A stretch of DNA of 64,000 nt from Roseivivax halotolerans (GCF_900115815.1 NZ_FOXV01000001.1:372001-436000), one strand, 5' to 3'; counted from the first letter of the stretch, positions 28,156 to 36,895 are shown. Program-made: numbers and translations. The notes: generated by a model not told the origin, from the sequence alone.

Positions 28156-28287
28156 GCCCCTAATCCTTCTGCCGCAAAATTTTGCATGAGCTAGCACGGA
28201 CATGCGGCACGGCATAGGCCGGAACCTTGCCCGCGCAGTCGAAACCGGCTAAGCGCCGCGCCAGCATCGCATCAGGAGGTCCTGCCC

Positions 28288-29514
28288 ATGTCCGCGCCCA
28301 AGAAAGTCGTTCTGGCCTATTCCGGGGGTCTCGACACGTCGATTATCCTGAAATGGCTGCAGACCGAATATGGCTGCGAGGTCGTGACGTTCACGGCGGA
28401 TCTCGGACAGGGCGAAGAGCTGGATCCGGCGCGCGAGAAGGCCGAGATGCTCGGCATCAAGCCCGAGAACATCTACATTGAGGACGTTCGCGAAGAGTTC
28501 GTTCGTGATTTCGTCTTTCCGATGTTCCGCGCCAACGCGCTCTACGAAGGGCTTTACCTCTTGGGAACGTCCATCGCGCGGCCGCTCATCTCCAAGCGGC
28601 TGGTCGAGATCGCTGCCGAGACCGGCGCGGATGCAGTGGCGCATGGCGCAACCGGGAAGGGCAATGACCAGGTGCGGTTCGAGCTTGCGGCCTACGCGCT
28701 CAATCCGGACATCAAGGTGATCGCGCCTTGGCGGCTTTGGGATCTGACGTCCCGCACGAAGCTTCTGGACTTCGCCGAGAAGAACCAGATCCCGATCGCG
28801 AAGGACAAGCGTGGCGAGGCCCCGTTCTCGGTCGATGCGAACCTTCTGCACACCTCCTCCGAGGGGAAGGTTCTCGAGGATCCCGCCGATGATGCACCCG
28901 ATTATGTCTACCAGCGCACGGTGAACCCCGAAGATGCGCCGGATCAGCCCGAGTTCATCGAGATCACGTTCGAAAAGGGCGATCCGGTCGCGATCAACGG
29001 CGAGGCGATGTCGCCTGCGACGTTGCTGACCGCGCTCAACGAATATGGTCGGGTGCACGGTATCGGCCGTCTCGACCTGGTCGAGGGGCGGTTCGTCGGG
29101 ATGAAGTCACGCGGCATCTACGAGACGCCCGGCGGAACGATCATGCTGGAGGCACATCGCGGGATCGAGCAGATCACGCTCGACCGCGGCGCGGCGCACC
29201 TCAAAGATGAACTCATGCCGCGTTACGCCGAGTTGATCTACAACGGTTTCTGGTTTTCGCCGGAGCGGGAGATGTTGCAGGCGGCGATTGATCGCAGCCA
29301 GGCGCATGTCACCGGCACCGTTCGCCTTAAGCTGTACAAGGGTCTCGCGCGCACGGTCGGACGCTGGTCCGAGCATTCGCTCTATTCAGAGGCACATGTA
29401 ACCTTCGAAGACGATGCAGGGGCCTACGATCAAAAGGATGCCGCCGGCTTCATTCAGCTCAACGCACTGCGCCTGAAGCTTCTGGCCGCTCGGGATCGCC
29501 GCCTGAAGGGCTGA
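28288..29514 (+). CDS. argG: Argininosuccinate synthase
   Basis: The 408-residue enzyme joins citrulline and aspartate with ATP in arginine synthesis. The ATP pyrophosphatase P-loop AYSGGLDTS is at residues 10-18; [22 protein letters not shown] and [11 protein letters not shown] are all family-specific. AGGAGG lies seven bases before the ATG. A DUF1810 gene follows four bases after the stop and is probably cotranscribed. Confidence 0.98.
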   Translation: MSAPKKVVLAYSGGLDTSIILKWLQTEYGCEVVTFTADLGQGEELDPAREKAEMLGIKPENIYIEDVREEFVRDFVFPMFRANALYEGLYLLGTSIARPLISKRLVEIAAETGADAVAHGATGKGNDQVRFELAAYALNPDIKVIAPWRLWDLTSRTKLLDFAEKNQIPIAKDKRGEAPFSVDANLLHTSSEGKVLEDPADDAPDYVYQRTVNPEDAPDQPEFIEITFEKGDPVAINGEAMSPATLLTALNEYGRVHGIGRLDLVEGRFVGMKSRGIYETPGGTIMLEAHRGIEQITLDRGAAHLKDELMPRYAELIYNGFWFSPEREMLQAAIDRSQAHVTGTVRLKLYKGLARTVGRWSEHSLYSEAHVTFEDDAGAYDQKDAAGFIQLNALRLKLLAARDRRLKG

Positions 29515-29518
29515 CTTG

Positions 29519-29932
29519 ATGGCGACGCTCGCTGAATTCCACGCGCGGCAGGAAGAGGATTGGCCGCGCGCGCGTGCAGAACTGGCCTCGGGACGCAAGA
29601 CGTCGCACTGGATCTGGTGGATCGTACCGCAGCTTGCCTGTCTTGGCCGCTCGGATCGTGCGCGGCATTATGGTCTGCGCGATCTTGCCGAGGCTCAATC
29701 CTACTTGGATGATCCGGTCCTGCGCGGAAGGCTCGAAGAGGTGGCGCGGCTCGTGCTGGTTCAGGACGCGCCGCCAAATGAGATCTTTGGCAAAGTCGAT
29801 GCGATGAAGCTTCGATCCTCAATGACATTATTCGAACGAGCGCAAGGGGCGCCAAAGATTTTCAGCGAGGTGCTGGATCGATGCTTCGCAGGTTCTCGCT
29901 GCGAGACAACATTGAAGGCTCTCGAAGACTGA
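29519..29932 (+). CDS. DUF1810 family protein
   Basis: The 137-residue protein fits DUF1810: an N-terminal FHARQEEDWPRARAEL, the signature KTSHWIWWIVPQL, then SDRARHYGLRDLAEAQSYLDDPVL. The family has no firmly established role that I can cite; the conserved tryptophans and RHYGL-like motif suggest a ligand-binding helical domain. It starts four bases after argG and is likely translated from the same mRNA. Confidence 0.87.
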   Translation: MATLAEFHARQEEDWPRARAELASGRKTSHWIWWIVPQLACLGRSDRARHYGLRDLAEAQSYLDDPVLRGRLEEVARLVLVQDAPPNEIFGKVDAMKLRSSMTLFERAQGAPKIFSEVLDRCFAGSRCETTLKALED

Positions 29933-29940
29933 AGGGTTGG

Positions 29941-29986
29941 GGGCCGCCCCATCCCGTATCAGGGGTTCCGCAAGACGGGACGGCCC
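29941..29986. repeat. Interrupted inverted repeat after the argG-DUF1810 unit
   Basis: GGGCCG plus TCCCGT (29941-29946 and 29952-29957) can pair with ACGGGACGGCCC (29975-29986), leaving CCCCA bulged. No T run follows, so it is a possible factor-dependent terminator or RNA end rather than a classical terminator. Confidence 0.4.
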
Positions 29987-30114
29987 GGCACGTTCGCCAC
30001 GCGATTTGCACGAGAGCGCGACGAACGTGAACTCGTTCACTGCTCGATGGACGGGTCTGGCAAGTCCAGACGTGCCATACAATCTCAGCCACGAGCTTGA
30101 GCTTCTTGCAGTTT

Positions 30115-30172
30115 CGAGAATCTTCCAGATTCATGAGATTTTTTCTCAAATAATTGATAATATTCAATTTTC
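30115..30172. other. AT-rich intergenic stretch with two small hairpins
   Basis: This stretch after the motE-like stop is strikingly AT-rich for this genome. It has TGAGA/TCTCA (30134-30138, 30144-30148) and ATTGA/TCAAT (30153-30157, 30164-30168) as inverted repeats. It may end the leftward flagellar transcript or bind a nucleoid protein. The rest of the 240-base gap (29933-30172) holds the interrupted repeat listed separately and no convincing gene. Confidence 0.35.
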
Positions 30173-30787
30173 CTACTCAATTTCCTCAGTATCACTTGCC
30201 CGCGGTACATCCGAATGACGCGCAGCCAGAAGCGCCGAGATCGCGTAAGCCCGTTTCGGAGTGAGACCGGCCAAAACCGATGCGGCGATATCCGGTTTCA
30301 TCCGGGCAAGGAAACCTGCCGCGAATTCAGGTGACATCTCTTCGAATAGGATGGCTGCATCTTTCGGCTTCATCCGGGAATACACCTCGGTCAGCTGTGC
30401 AACATCAGCCTCGGCTGCACCGCGCGCAAGGTCGAGCGTCGCGCGCAGACGTTCCTCCGCAGCAACAAGCTCGGCAAGCTTTTCGGCGATTTCGTCGTCG
30501 GCGATCTTAAGGGCTTTCTCGCGGACCAGGATCGCCTCCTCACGGGATTTCAGCCGCGCCTCGCGTGCCTGAAGCGCCTCGAGCAGCGTTGCAGGATTTT
30601 CCGGTGCCGCCTCTACGGACTCGGCAGATGCGTCCGAACTGGCAATATCAACGTCCGGCAGAGCCAGCACGACATCTGCACCGAGGCCGAGCCGAAGCAC
30701 GGCCGACAGAACGAAGAACGCACCGATGAGGGTCAGCGTCCCGACCCGAGGAAAACCTGACCGACCGCGCAACACGAGGGCGCTCAT
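30173..30787 (-). CDS. MotE-like flagellar protein
   Basis: The 204-residue protein has one N-terminal membrane helix (TLTLIGAFFVLSAVLRLGL, about 18-36), a long coiled coil (about 75-125) and a C-terminal MgtE-N-like helical domain with YSRMKPKDAAILFEEMSPEFAAGFLARM (key words MKPKDAA and LFEEM). This layout matches MotE, a chaperone of the flagellar motor in alphaproteobacteria. Its ATG overlaps the upstream stop as ATGA. It is the last gene of the fliL operon. Confidence 0.8.
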   Translation of the reverse strand: MSALVLRGRSGFPRVGTLTLIGAFFVLSAVLRLGLGADVVLALPDVDIASSDASAESVEAAPENPATLLEALQAREARLKSREEAILVREKALKIADDEIAEKLAELVAAEERLRATLDLARGAAEADVAQLTEVYSRMKPKDAAILFEEMSPEFAAGFLARMKPDIAASVLAGLTPKRAYAISALLAARHSDVPRASDTEEIE

Positions 30788-31152
30788 CCCGCGTTCTCCT
30801 GCCGGGCGCGATGGGAGAATACCGGCGCGGCGATACCGGGCCCTTCGGGAGCGGATGTCGTATGTGGCTCTGGAAGATCATGCATCGATGCGACCAACAG
30901 CTCCAACCTGCGGGCGACATCCTCCGCCCGGCTCGTCAGGGCCGTCAGGGACTCGGTCGATGCACCGGCGGAGTTCTGTGCCGCGCCCAGCGTTTTCCGA
31001 AGGTCCTCGACCTGTGCGGACAATATGGCGACAGCACCGCCCATTCCGCCTTCGAGATCGTTGAACGCCCGCAATCGACGCGAAAGAACAACGCAATAAA
31101 GCGCAGCGCCCAAGGCACCCGCTGCGAGAAAGATATCCGACAGAAACTGCAT
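30784..31152 (-). CDS. Uncharacterised membrane-anchored coiled-coil protein of the flagellar block
   Basis: I do not recognise a family. The 122-residue protein has an N-terminal membrane helix (IFLAAGALGAALYCVVL) followed by a basic turn (SRRLRAF), a coiled-coil stretch (about 35-90) and a proline-rich tail. It lies between fliL (9 bases) and the MotE-like gene (4-base overlap), so a motor-associated role is inferred from context. GAGGG lies upstream of the ATG. Confidence 0.75.
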   Translation of the reverse strand: MQFLSDIFLAAGALGAALYCVVLSRRLRAFNDLEGGMGGAVAILSAQVEDLRKTLGAAQNSAGASTESLTALTSRAEDVARRLELLVASMHDLPEPHTTSAPEGPGIAAPVFSHRARQENAG

Positions 31153-31161
31153 CCCGCGCCC

Positions 31162-31692
31162 TCAGTTCAGCACAAATTCCAGAACCAGAAGATCGCGCAT
31201 ACGATCTTCACCCAAGACAAGCTGCAGCCGCCGCGTCAGTTGCCCGCGGATCAGAAACAGCCCGCCCGGCTCTTCTATATCCGCTGGCTCCAGCGCACGG
31301 AGATAGCCGTTCATCACATCGAGGATCCGCGGCTGCAGCTGCGCCACCTCGGCCTCTGACGCTGTGTTTGTCTCAATCGCGGCGGTAAAGCGAAGATGCC
31401 GCGCCGTCGCATCCGGGCCAAGAGAGACAACGAGCTGCGGCAACTCGACGAAACGCACATCCGACGTGCCATCCTCTTCGTACATCGGCGGAACCGCGCT
31501 TTCCGCATGTGTCTCATCTGATTGATGGCCAGCCTCCACGGCCTCGGGGCCAAGCATTCCCGAACTGACCGCGAAATAGCCCGCGCCCCCGCCTAAGAGG
31601 GCCAAAACCAGGCCGATGAGGAGCGGCTTTCGGCTTTTGCCGGACGCGGTTTCGGGACCCGACGCTTCTTCCGGTGCGCTTGCTTCACTCAT
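31162..31692 (-). CDS. fliL: Flagellar basal body-associated protein FliL
   Basis: The 176-residue protein has a short cytoplasmic tail, one membrane helix (PLLIGLVLALLGGGAGYFAV, about 23-42) and a periplasmic domain with FVELPQLVVSLGP and a C terminus DLLVLEFVLN, typical of FliL. FliL supports stator function at high load. The ATG at 31692 has AAGGA six bases before; a longer frame to 31782 would overlap the divergent fliF control region. A CtrA-like box lies 45-59 bases upstream. Confidence 0.9.
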   Translation of the reverse strand: MSEASAPEEASGPETASGKSRKPLLIGLVLALLGGGAGYFAVSSGMLGPEAVEAGHQSDETHAESAVPPMYEEDGTSDVRFVELPQLVVSLGPDATARHLRFTAAIETNTASEAEVAQLQPRILDVMNGYLRALEPADIEEPGGLFLIRGQLTRRLQLVLGEDRMRDLLVLEFVLN

Positions 31693-31736
31693 CGTTGATC
31701 CTTTTCGACTCGCCGGACCAGATAATCGCGAAGGAG

Positions 31737-31751
31737 CTAACCGGCTGTTAA
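31737..31751. promoter_or_regulatory. CtrA-like binding site between fliL and fliF
   Basis: CTAA (31737-31740), seven bases, then TTAA (31748-31751) matches the CtrA consensus TTAA-N7-TTAA at seven of eight positions. CtrA controls flagellar genes in many alphaproteobacteria, and the site sits in the divergent fliL/fliF region. It overlaps the first in-frame ATG of the fliF frame, which argues that translation starts further down. Confidence 0.55.
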
Positions 31752-31810
31752 TGCGAACGAGCCAAAACTGTCTTCCGAGCAAAGAAGTTGTTCGGCAGGT
31801 GGAGGCCGCA

Positions 31811-33427
31811 TTGGCGCAGATATTGGCATTGTGGAGCGGGCTATCGGCTCAAAGGCGAATCGTGGTCGTGGCATCAGCGGCCGCGATGTTCGTCGCTGTT
31901 CTGATCCTTGGACGCATGGCCTCGCGGCCAGATATGGTCTTGCTTTACGCGGGCTTGGAACCTCAGGCCGCCGGTGACGTTATCGCGGCGATCGAGGCGC
32001 AAGGTATGCCCTACGAGGTGCGCGGTGGCGCAATCCTCGTACCCCGTGCCGAGCGCGACGCCCTGCGCCTGACGCTGGCCGGCGAGGGGCTGCCCGCCAA
32101 CGGTGCACAGGGCTACGAGCTTCTCGATTCGCTCACGGGGTTCGGAACGACGTCACAGATGTTCGACGCTGCCTACTGGCGCGCGAAAGAGGGGGAACTT
32201 GCCCGGACGATTGCGGCGAACCCACTTGTTGCGGCGACGCGTGTCCATATTGCGAATGCGTCAGCGAACCCGTTCCAACGCCGCGTAAATGCGTCGGCCT
32301 CGGTGTCCGTCACCGGGACGTCAGGCCCCCTTCCCCCAGAGCAGGCGCGCGCCATCCGATACCTCGTCGCCTCCGCGGTGCCGGGACTCTCTCCGGAAGA
32401 TGTTGCGGTGATCGACAGCCAGGTTGGGCTTTTGAATGGCGAAGCGGGCGACATGGTGGCGTCTGCCGAGGACCGCGCGGATGCGTTGCGAGAGCGGGTT
32501 CAGCGGATCGTCGATGCTCGGGTGGGGCCGGGAAATGCTGTCGTCGCGATCAGTGTCGATACGATCACCGAAAGCGAATCGATCCGCGAACGCCGCATCG
32601 ACCCAGATGGCCGCGCAATCATCTCCTCGGACACCGAGGAGCGTGAAGGCCAGTCCAAGGATGGGCCAGGCAATGGCGTCACGGTCGCGTCCAACCTTCC
32701 CGACGGCGACGGCACAGGGGGAGAGGGGTCCAGCAGCCAGGAAAGCTCGACCCGGGAACGGGTCAATTACGAGGTCTCGGAAACCTTGCGGGAAGTGACC
32801 CGGACGCCGGGCGCGATCCGGCGTCTGACCGTGGCGGTGCTGGTTAACGGCACGATAGAGACGGGTGCGGAGGGCGATGTCTTCACACCTATGCCGGATA
32901 GCGAGCAGGAAGCACTTCGCGCGCTGGTGGCATCGGCGGTCGGCTACGACGAAGCGAGAGGCGACGAGATTACCATCCGCTCCCTACCCTTCGACGCGCC
33001 CGAAGGGCTTGGCACCGAGGCGACAGCGCCGGGATGGATATCTCCGATACCTCTCGATCTGACACGGATCCTTCAAATGGCGGTCGTGGCGCTTGTTGCG
33101 CTGGTGCTGGGCCTTTTCGTGGTTCGTCCGATCCTCAAAGGCGCACAGGTCGCAGCCGCTCTGCCCGCACCAGACAGCAGCCCGCCCACACCAGCATCGC
33201 TTTTGGCAGAGGCCGAACCACTGGTTCCGGTGGATGGCGAAATCGATATGGGCGACGGTTTCCAGCCCATGAGCGGCTCCGGCCTCGGAGCGAAGGGCTT
33301 TGCCGGTCTCGAGGATCTCAGCCGGGAAGACCCGGTCGACCGGCTTCGCGGCATGATCGAGGACCGCAAGGAAGAAGCGGTCGAAATCCTGCGAAGCTGG
33401 CTCGATGAGCCGGAGGAACATGCATGA
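31811..33427 (+). CDS. fliF: Flagellar MS-ring protein FliF
   Basis: The 538-residue protein builds the MS ring. It has an N-terminal helix (RIVVVASAAAMFVAVLILG), the ring-building motifs LAGEGLPANGAQGYELLD, GTTSQMFDAAYWRAKEGELART and VASAVPGLSPEDVAVID, and a second membrane helix near 410-430 (ILQMAVVALVALVLGLFVV). The TTG at 31811 is preferred: GGAGG lies exactly five bases before it and it gives the normal family N terminus. An ATG at 31751 has no suitable ribosome site and overlaps a CtrA-like box. fliH follows with an ATGA overlap. Confidence 0.93.
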   Translation: MAQILALWSGLSAQRRIVVVASAAAMFVAVLILGRMASRPDMVLLYAGLEPQAAGDVIAAIEAQGMPYEVRGGAILVPRAERDALRLTLAGEGLPANGAQGYELLDSLTGFGTTSQMFDAAYWRAKEGELARTIAANPLVAATRVHIANASANPFQRRVNASASVSVTGTSGPLPPEQARAIRYLVASAVPGLSPEDVAVIDSQVGLLNGEAGDMVASAEDRADALRERVQRIVDARVGPGNAVVAISVDTITESESIRERRIDPDGRAIISSDTEEREGQSKDGPGNGVTVASNLPDGDGTGGEGSSSQESSTRERVNYEVSETLREVTRTPGAIRRLTVAVLVNGTIETGAEGDVFTPMPDSEQEALRALVASAVGYDEARGDEITIRSLPFDAPEGLGTEATAPGWISPIPLDLTRILQMAVVALVALVLGLFVVRPILKGAQVAAALPAPDSSPPTPASLLAEAEPLVPVDGEIDMGDGFQPMSGSGLGAKGFAGLEDLSREDPVDRLRGMIEDRKEEAVEILRSWLDEPEEHA

Positions 33428-34035
33428 TGCCTGATTTAAGCGCCTTCTTCCCGGATTTTGCTAGCCCGGCCCCTGGTCTGGCGGACACCACGACACCGCG
33501 ATTACCGCCCGATGAGTTGGAGAAACGCGATCTTGCCAATTTCGACCAGGGGTATCGGTCGGGATGGGATGACGCGGTTCGCACGATGGAAGAAGAGAAC
33601 ACGCGTATCAAAAGCGATTTCGCACAGAATTTGCAGGATCTGTCGTTCACCTATCACGAAGCCTACAGCCATATCCTGGCCGCGATGACGCCCCTCCTCG
33701 ACGAGATTGTGGGCGCGATCCTTCCTGCAGCTTTGCAAGGAACGCTCGGCGCGCACGTCGCCGCACGGATGGGCGAAGTCGCAGCGGAGATCGGCAATCT
33801 CAACGTTCGCGTCGCTGTCAGTCCGACCGAGTTAAGCCTCGTGGAGCCGCTCGCGGACAATATCACCGATTTTCCGGTCGAGGTTGTCGCCGACGGATCG
33901 CTTGCTGCCGGACAAGCCGACATTCGCTTTTCGGAAACCGTCGAAGAACGGCTCGATCTCAGCGAAATCGCAGAAGAGATCCGGACAGCCATCGCCGGTT
34001 TCTGCTCTGACACACGGAGGGCCGTGAATGGCTGA
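33424..34035 (+). CDS. FliH-like flagellar export protein
   Basis: The 203-residue protein lies between fliF and fliN where fliH belongs. The N-terminal part is variable and proline-rich, followed by a helical stretch (EEENTRIKSDFAQNLQDLSFTYHEAYSHIL) and a C-terminal FliH/V-ATPase E-like domain (IRFSETVEERLDLSEIAEEI). FliH would regulate the FliI export ATPase. Sequence conservation is weak, so the name rests partly on position. Start ATG overlaps the fliF stop, with GGAGG seven bases upstream. Confidence 0.72.
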   Translation: MMPDLSAFFPDFASPAPGLADTTTPRLPPDELEKRDLANFDQGYRSGWDDAVRTMEEENTRIKSDFAQNLQDLSFTYHEAYSHILAAMTPLLDEIVGAILPAALQGTLGAHVAARMGEVAAEIGNLNVRVAVSPTELSLVEPLADNITDFPVEVVADGSLAAGQADIRFSETVEERLDLSEIAEEIRTAIAGFCSDTRRAVNG

Positions 34036-34339
34036 AGCTCAAAACCCCGGTGGCGAGGATCCTCAAAGCCCAGCATCGTCGCGTATGACATCCTTCACGC
34101 AGGTTCCGATCGAAGTGACTGTCGCCGTCGGCAGGGCAAGCCCGTCCATCCAGGAATTATTGGGGCTCGACGTCGGCTCCATCCTGACGCTCGACAAAGC
34201 TCTCGACGACCCGGTGGAGCTCTTCATCGGTGATCGGTCGATCGGCTTCGGTCTGCTCGAAGTCAGCGAGGAGAGCGGCGATCCGCGCTTGTCGGTCCGT
34301 CTGACCGAGATCGCAGATCTGGGAACGTCTGCGCCATGA
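34028..34339 (+). CDS. fliN: Flagellar motor switch protein FliN
   Basis: The 103-residue protein has a single SpoA (surface presentation of antigens) domain: VPIEVTVAVGRASPSIQELLGLDVGSILTLDKAL, then VELFIGDRSIGFGLLEVSE. It forms the lower C ring of the switch with FliM and FliG, which are not in this window. It overlaps fliH by eight bases and fliP by an ATGA. Confidence 0.9.
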   Translation: MAEAQNPGGEDPQSPASSRMTSFTQVPIEVTVAVGRASPSIQELLGLDVGSILTLDKALDDPVELFIGDRSIGFGLLEVSEESGDPRLSVRLTEIADLGTSAP

Positions 34340-35127
34340 CAAAGGCAAGTCAGAAAGCAGCCGGGAAAAGGAGTGCTGCCGGTTACGGAGTGACCGCATG
34401 TCTCCCCGGACTTTCCGTGGTCCTTGGGATGCTCTTCCTTCTGCCGAGCCCCGCTGCCGCGCAAGGGATCGCGATAGATCTTGGCGAGGGAGGCTCGCTT
34501 ACGGCCACAAGCCTCCAGCTGATCGCCTTGATCACGCTACTCAGCCTCGCGCCCGGAATCGCGATCATGATCACCTGTTTTCCGTTTCTCGTGACTGTCT
34601 TCGCGATCCTGCGCCAGGCGATCGGCTTGCAACAATCGCCGCCGAACATGCTTCTGGTCAGCCTGGCGCTCTTTCTGACTTATTTCGTCATGGAGCCGGT
34701 CTTCACACACGCGTACGGCGCCGGGATTGCTCCGTTTCTTGACGAAGAACTGGAGATCGGGCCCGCACTCGACGCCGCACTCGGGCCATTCCGCACCTTT
34801 ATGTCCGCCCGCGTCGACCCGGAAACGTTTCGCGCCATGGCTGACCTGCGCCCCGATACGTCCGGCACGGAGCTGGCCGAGACGGCACCGCTATCCGTGC
34901 TGATCCCGAGCTTCATGCTGTCCGAGATCGCGCGCGCCTTCCAGATCGGCTTCCTGATCTTCATGCCGTTCCTGATCATCGATCTCGTCGTCGCCGCGAT
35001 CCTGATGTCGATGGGCATGATGATGGTGCCGCCGGCAATCGTGTCGCTTCCGTTCAAACTCGCCTTCTTCGTCGTGGCCGATGGCTGGGCCCTTCTATCG
35101 GGCAGCCTTGTTCGATCCTATTTCTAG
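34336..35127 (+). CDS. fliP: Flagellar export-gate protein FliP
   Basis: The 263-residue protein has a cleavable-looking signal (LSVVLGMLFLLPSPAAAQ, end near residue 43), several membrane helices, and the FliP motifs LLSLAPGIAIMITCFPF, VLRQAIGLQQSPPN-like (ILRQAIGLQQSPPN), FMLSEIARAFQIGF and MGMMMVPPAIVSLPFKL. It forms the core of the type III export gate with FliQ and FliR, which are elsewhere. The longer N terminus than usual may mean a later start, but the ATGA overlap with fliN supports this one. Confidence 0.93.
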   Translation: MTKASQKAAGKRSAAGYGVTACLPGLSVVLGMLFLLPSPAAAQGIAIDLGEGGSLTATSLQLIALITLLSLAPGIAIMITCFPFLVTVFAILRQAIGLQQSPPNMLLVSLALFLTYFVMEPVFTHAYGAGIAPFLDEELEIGPALDAALGPFRTFMSARVDPETFRAMADLRPDTSGTELAETAPLSVLIPSFMLSEIARAFQIGFLIFMPFLIIDLVVAAILMSMGMMMVPPAIVSLPFKLAFFVVADGWALLSGSLVRSYF

Positions 35128-35207
35128 AGCCGGGCACAGCGGCGGATGATCGATTTTTGGTCGCGTCCCGGCAAGCACATGCCCACCGAGCGGAACGCTC
35201 CCGGTTT

Positions 35208-35235
35208 GCCCCTAGGATTCCGGCCCTAGGTTTCC
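35208..35235. repeat. Tandem 14-bp repeats with CCTAGG cores before glpD
   Basis: GCCCCTAGGATTCC (35208-35221) and GGCCCTAGGTTTCC (35222-35235) are adjacent and match at 12 of 14 positions. A third CCTAG follows at 35241-35245. They end about 40 bases before the glpD ATG, a typical operator position. CTAG is rare in many proteobacterial genomes. The binding protein is unknown. Confidence 0.5.
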
Positions 35236-35275
35236 TACCACCTAGAAAGCAACAAGGTCAGACCGGGGGATACCC

Positions 35276-36880
35276 ATGGACGATCGAAGCGACGCGGCGG
35301 CGGATTACGACCTGTTTGTCATCGGCGGAGGGATCAACGGCTGCGGCATAGCGCGGGATGCGGCCGGGCGCGGCCTCTCGGTCGCACTGGCCGAGATGAA
35401 CGATCTGGCCTCGGCAACGTCGTCGGCCTCGACCAAGCTTTTTCATGGCGGCTTGCGCTATCTCGAATACTTCGAGGTTCGTCTTGTGCGGGAGAGCCTG
35501 ATCGAGCGTGAGACCCTGCTCAAGGCCATGCCGCATATCTCCTGGCCCATGCGCTTCGTCTTGCCGTTCCACCGCGACATGCGCTTCGACAATTCGACCC
35601 CGACGTCGCGGCTGCTAAACACCGTGATGCCCTGGATGAAGGGCCGGCGTCCAGGCTGGCTCATCCGGCTCGGCCTTCTGATGTACGACAATCTTGGCGG
35701 ACGAGAGATCCTTCCCGGCACGAAAACGATCGACCTCGACCGCTCGATCGAGGGCAAGCCGCTCAAGGATCGTTTCAGCCACGCTTATGAATATTCAGAT
35801 GCCTGGGTCCAGGATTCGCGCCTTGTCGTCCTGAACGCGCGCGATGCGCAGGCGCGAGGGGCCGATATTCTGACGCGGACCAAGGTTACGGAAGCCGAAC
35901 GTATCGGCGATCACTGGCAGATCAAGGTCATGAACCAGCGCTCCGGCTCGGAGCGGACGATCCGTGCGAAGATGCTCGTCAATGCCGGCGGCCCTTGGGT
36001 CGGCGATGTGATCCGCACGAAGGTGCGCTCCAACTCGACCGATGGTGTCCGGCTCGTGCGCGGGAGCCATATCGTCACGCACAAGCTCTACGATCATGAG
36101 AAATGCTACTTCTTCCAAGGCCGTGACGGCCGGATCATCTTCGCGATTCCCTATGAGCAGGACTTCACGCTGATCGGCACGACGGACAGCGAACAGGACG
36201 ATCCCGACAAGAAGCCGGAATGCACCGAGGAAGAGATGGATTATCTCTGCAACTTCGCCTCGGAATATTTCGAGAAGCCGGTGACGCGCGACGATATCGT
36301 CTGGACCTATTCGGGCGTGCGCCCGCTTTACGACGACGGCGCGAAGAGCGCGACGGCTGCCACGCGGGATTACACGCTCAAGATCGATGAGGCCGGCGGC
36401 GCGCCGCTGCTCAACATCTTCGGTGGCAAGATCACCACCTATCGGCGGCTCGCCGAACATGCGCTCGAGAAGATCGTGCCGTACTTTCCGCAGGCGACAA
36501 GCGCCTGGACGGCGGGTGCAACGCTGCCCGGCGGGGATTTCAAAGTCGTGGAGACACGCGGCCGGATCGACCAGCTCGAGACGGATTACCCCTTCCTCGG
36601 GCCAAAATGGGCGGAGCGAATGATCCGCCATTACGGCAACGAGGCCTGGGCGATCCTGGGTGACGCAAAGTCCGAGGAAGATCTCGGCGCATCCTTCGGC
36701 GCAACGCTTACCGAAGCCGAAGTCCTCTGGCTCATCGAAAAGGAATATGCCGAGACTGCCGAAGACGTCATCTGGCGACGCACCAAGCTCGGTTTGAAAC
36801 TCGACGAGCCGCAAGTCGATCAGATCGAGAGTTTCATGCGCGATGCCCAGATCGCGCTAAAGGAAAAGGCGGCGGAATAA
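35276..36880 (+). CDS. glpD: Glycerol-3-phosphate dehydrogenase, FAD-dependent
   Basis: The 534-residue membrane-associated flavoenzyme oxidises glycerol-3-phosphate to dihydroxyacetone phosphate and feeds electrons to quinone. The FAD-binding VIGGGINGCGIARDAAGRGLSV (key GGGINGCG, residues 17-24) is followed by SSASTKLFHGGLRYLE and, later, IFGGKITTYRRLAE, all typical of GlpD. GGGGGAT lies before the ATG. No other glp gene is adjacent, unlike the frequent glp operon. It ends in a terminator that overlaps its stop codon. Confidence 0.96.
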   Translation: MDDRSDAAADYDLFVIGGGINGCGIARDAAGRGLSVALAEMNDLASATSSASTKLFHGGLRYLEYFEVRLVRESLIERETLLKAMPHISWPMRFVLPFHRDMRFDNSTPTSRLLNTVMPWMKGRRPGWLIRLGLLMYDNLGGREILPGTKTIDLDRSIEGKPLKDRFSHAYEYSDAWVQDSRLVVLNARDAQARGADILTRTKVTEAERIGDHWQIKVMNQRSGSERTIRAKMLVNAGGPWVGDVIRTKVRSNSTDGVRLVRGSHIVTHKLYDHEKCYFFQGRDGRIIFAIPYEQDFTLIGTTDSEQDDPDKKPECTEEEMDYLCNFASEYFEKPVTRDDIVWTYSGVRPLYDDGAKSATAATRDYTLKIDEAGGAPLLNIFGGKITTYRRLAEHALEKIVPYFPQATSAWTAGATLPGGDFKVVETRGRIDQLETDYPFLGPKWAERMIRHYGNEAWAILGDAKSEEDLGASFGATLTEAEVLWLIEKEYAETAEDVIWRRTKLGLKLDEPQVDQIESFMRDAQIALKEKAAE

Positions 36881-36895
36881 ATCCGCCGCCTCTTT
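36867..36895. terminator. Terminator overlapping the glpD stop codon
   Basis: AGGCGGCGGA (36867-36876) pairs with TCCGCCGCCT (36882-36891); the TAA stop is in the loop and CTTT follows. The A-rich left flank (AAAGGAAA) means it could also work for the convergent aminotransferase gene. Confidence 0.82.

Noticed and set aside
29937-30218. Small protein gene in the argG-motE gap
   Set aside because: The frame has no ribosome site, no recognisable domain, crosses the AT-rich stretch and overlaps the motE-like stop on the other strand.
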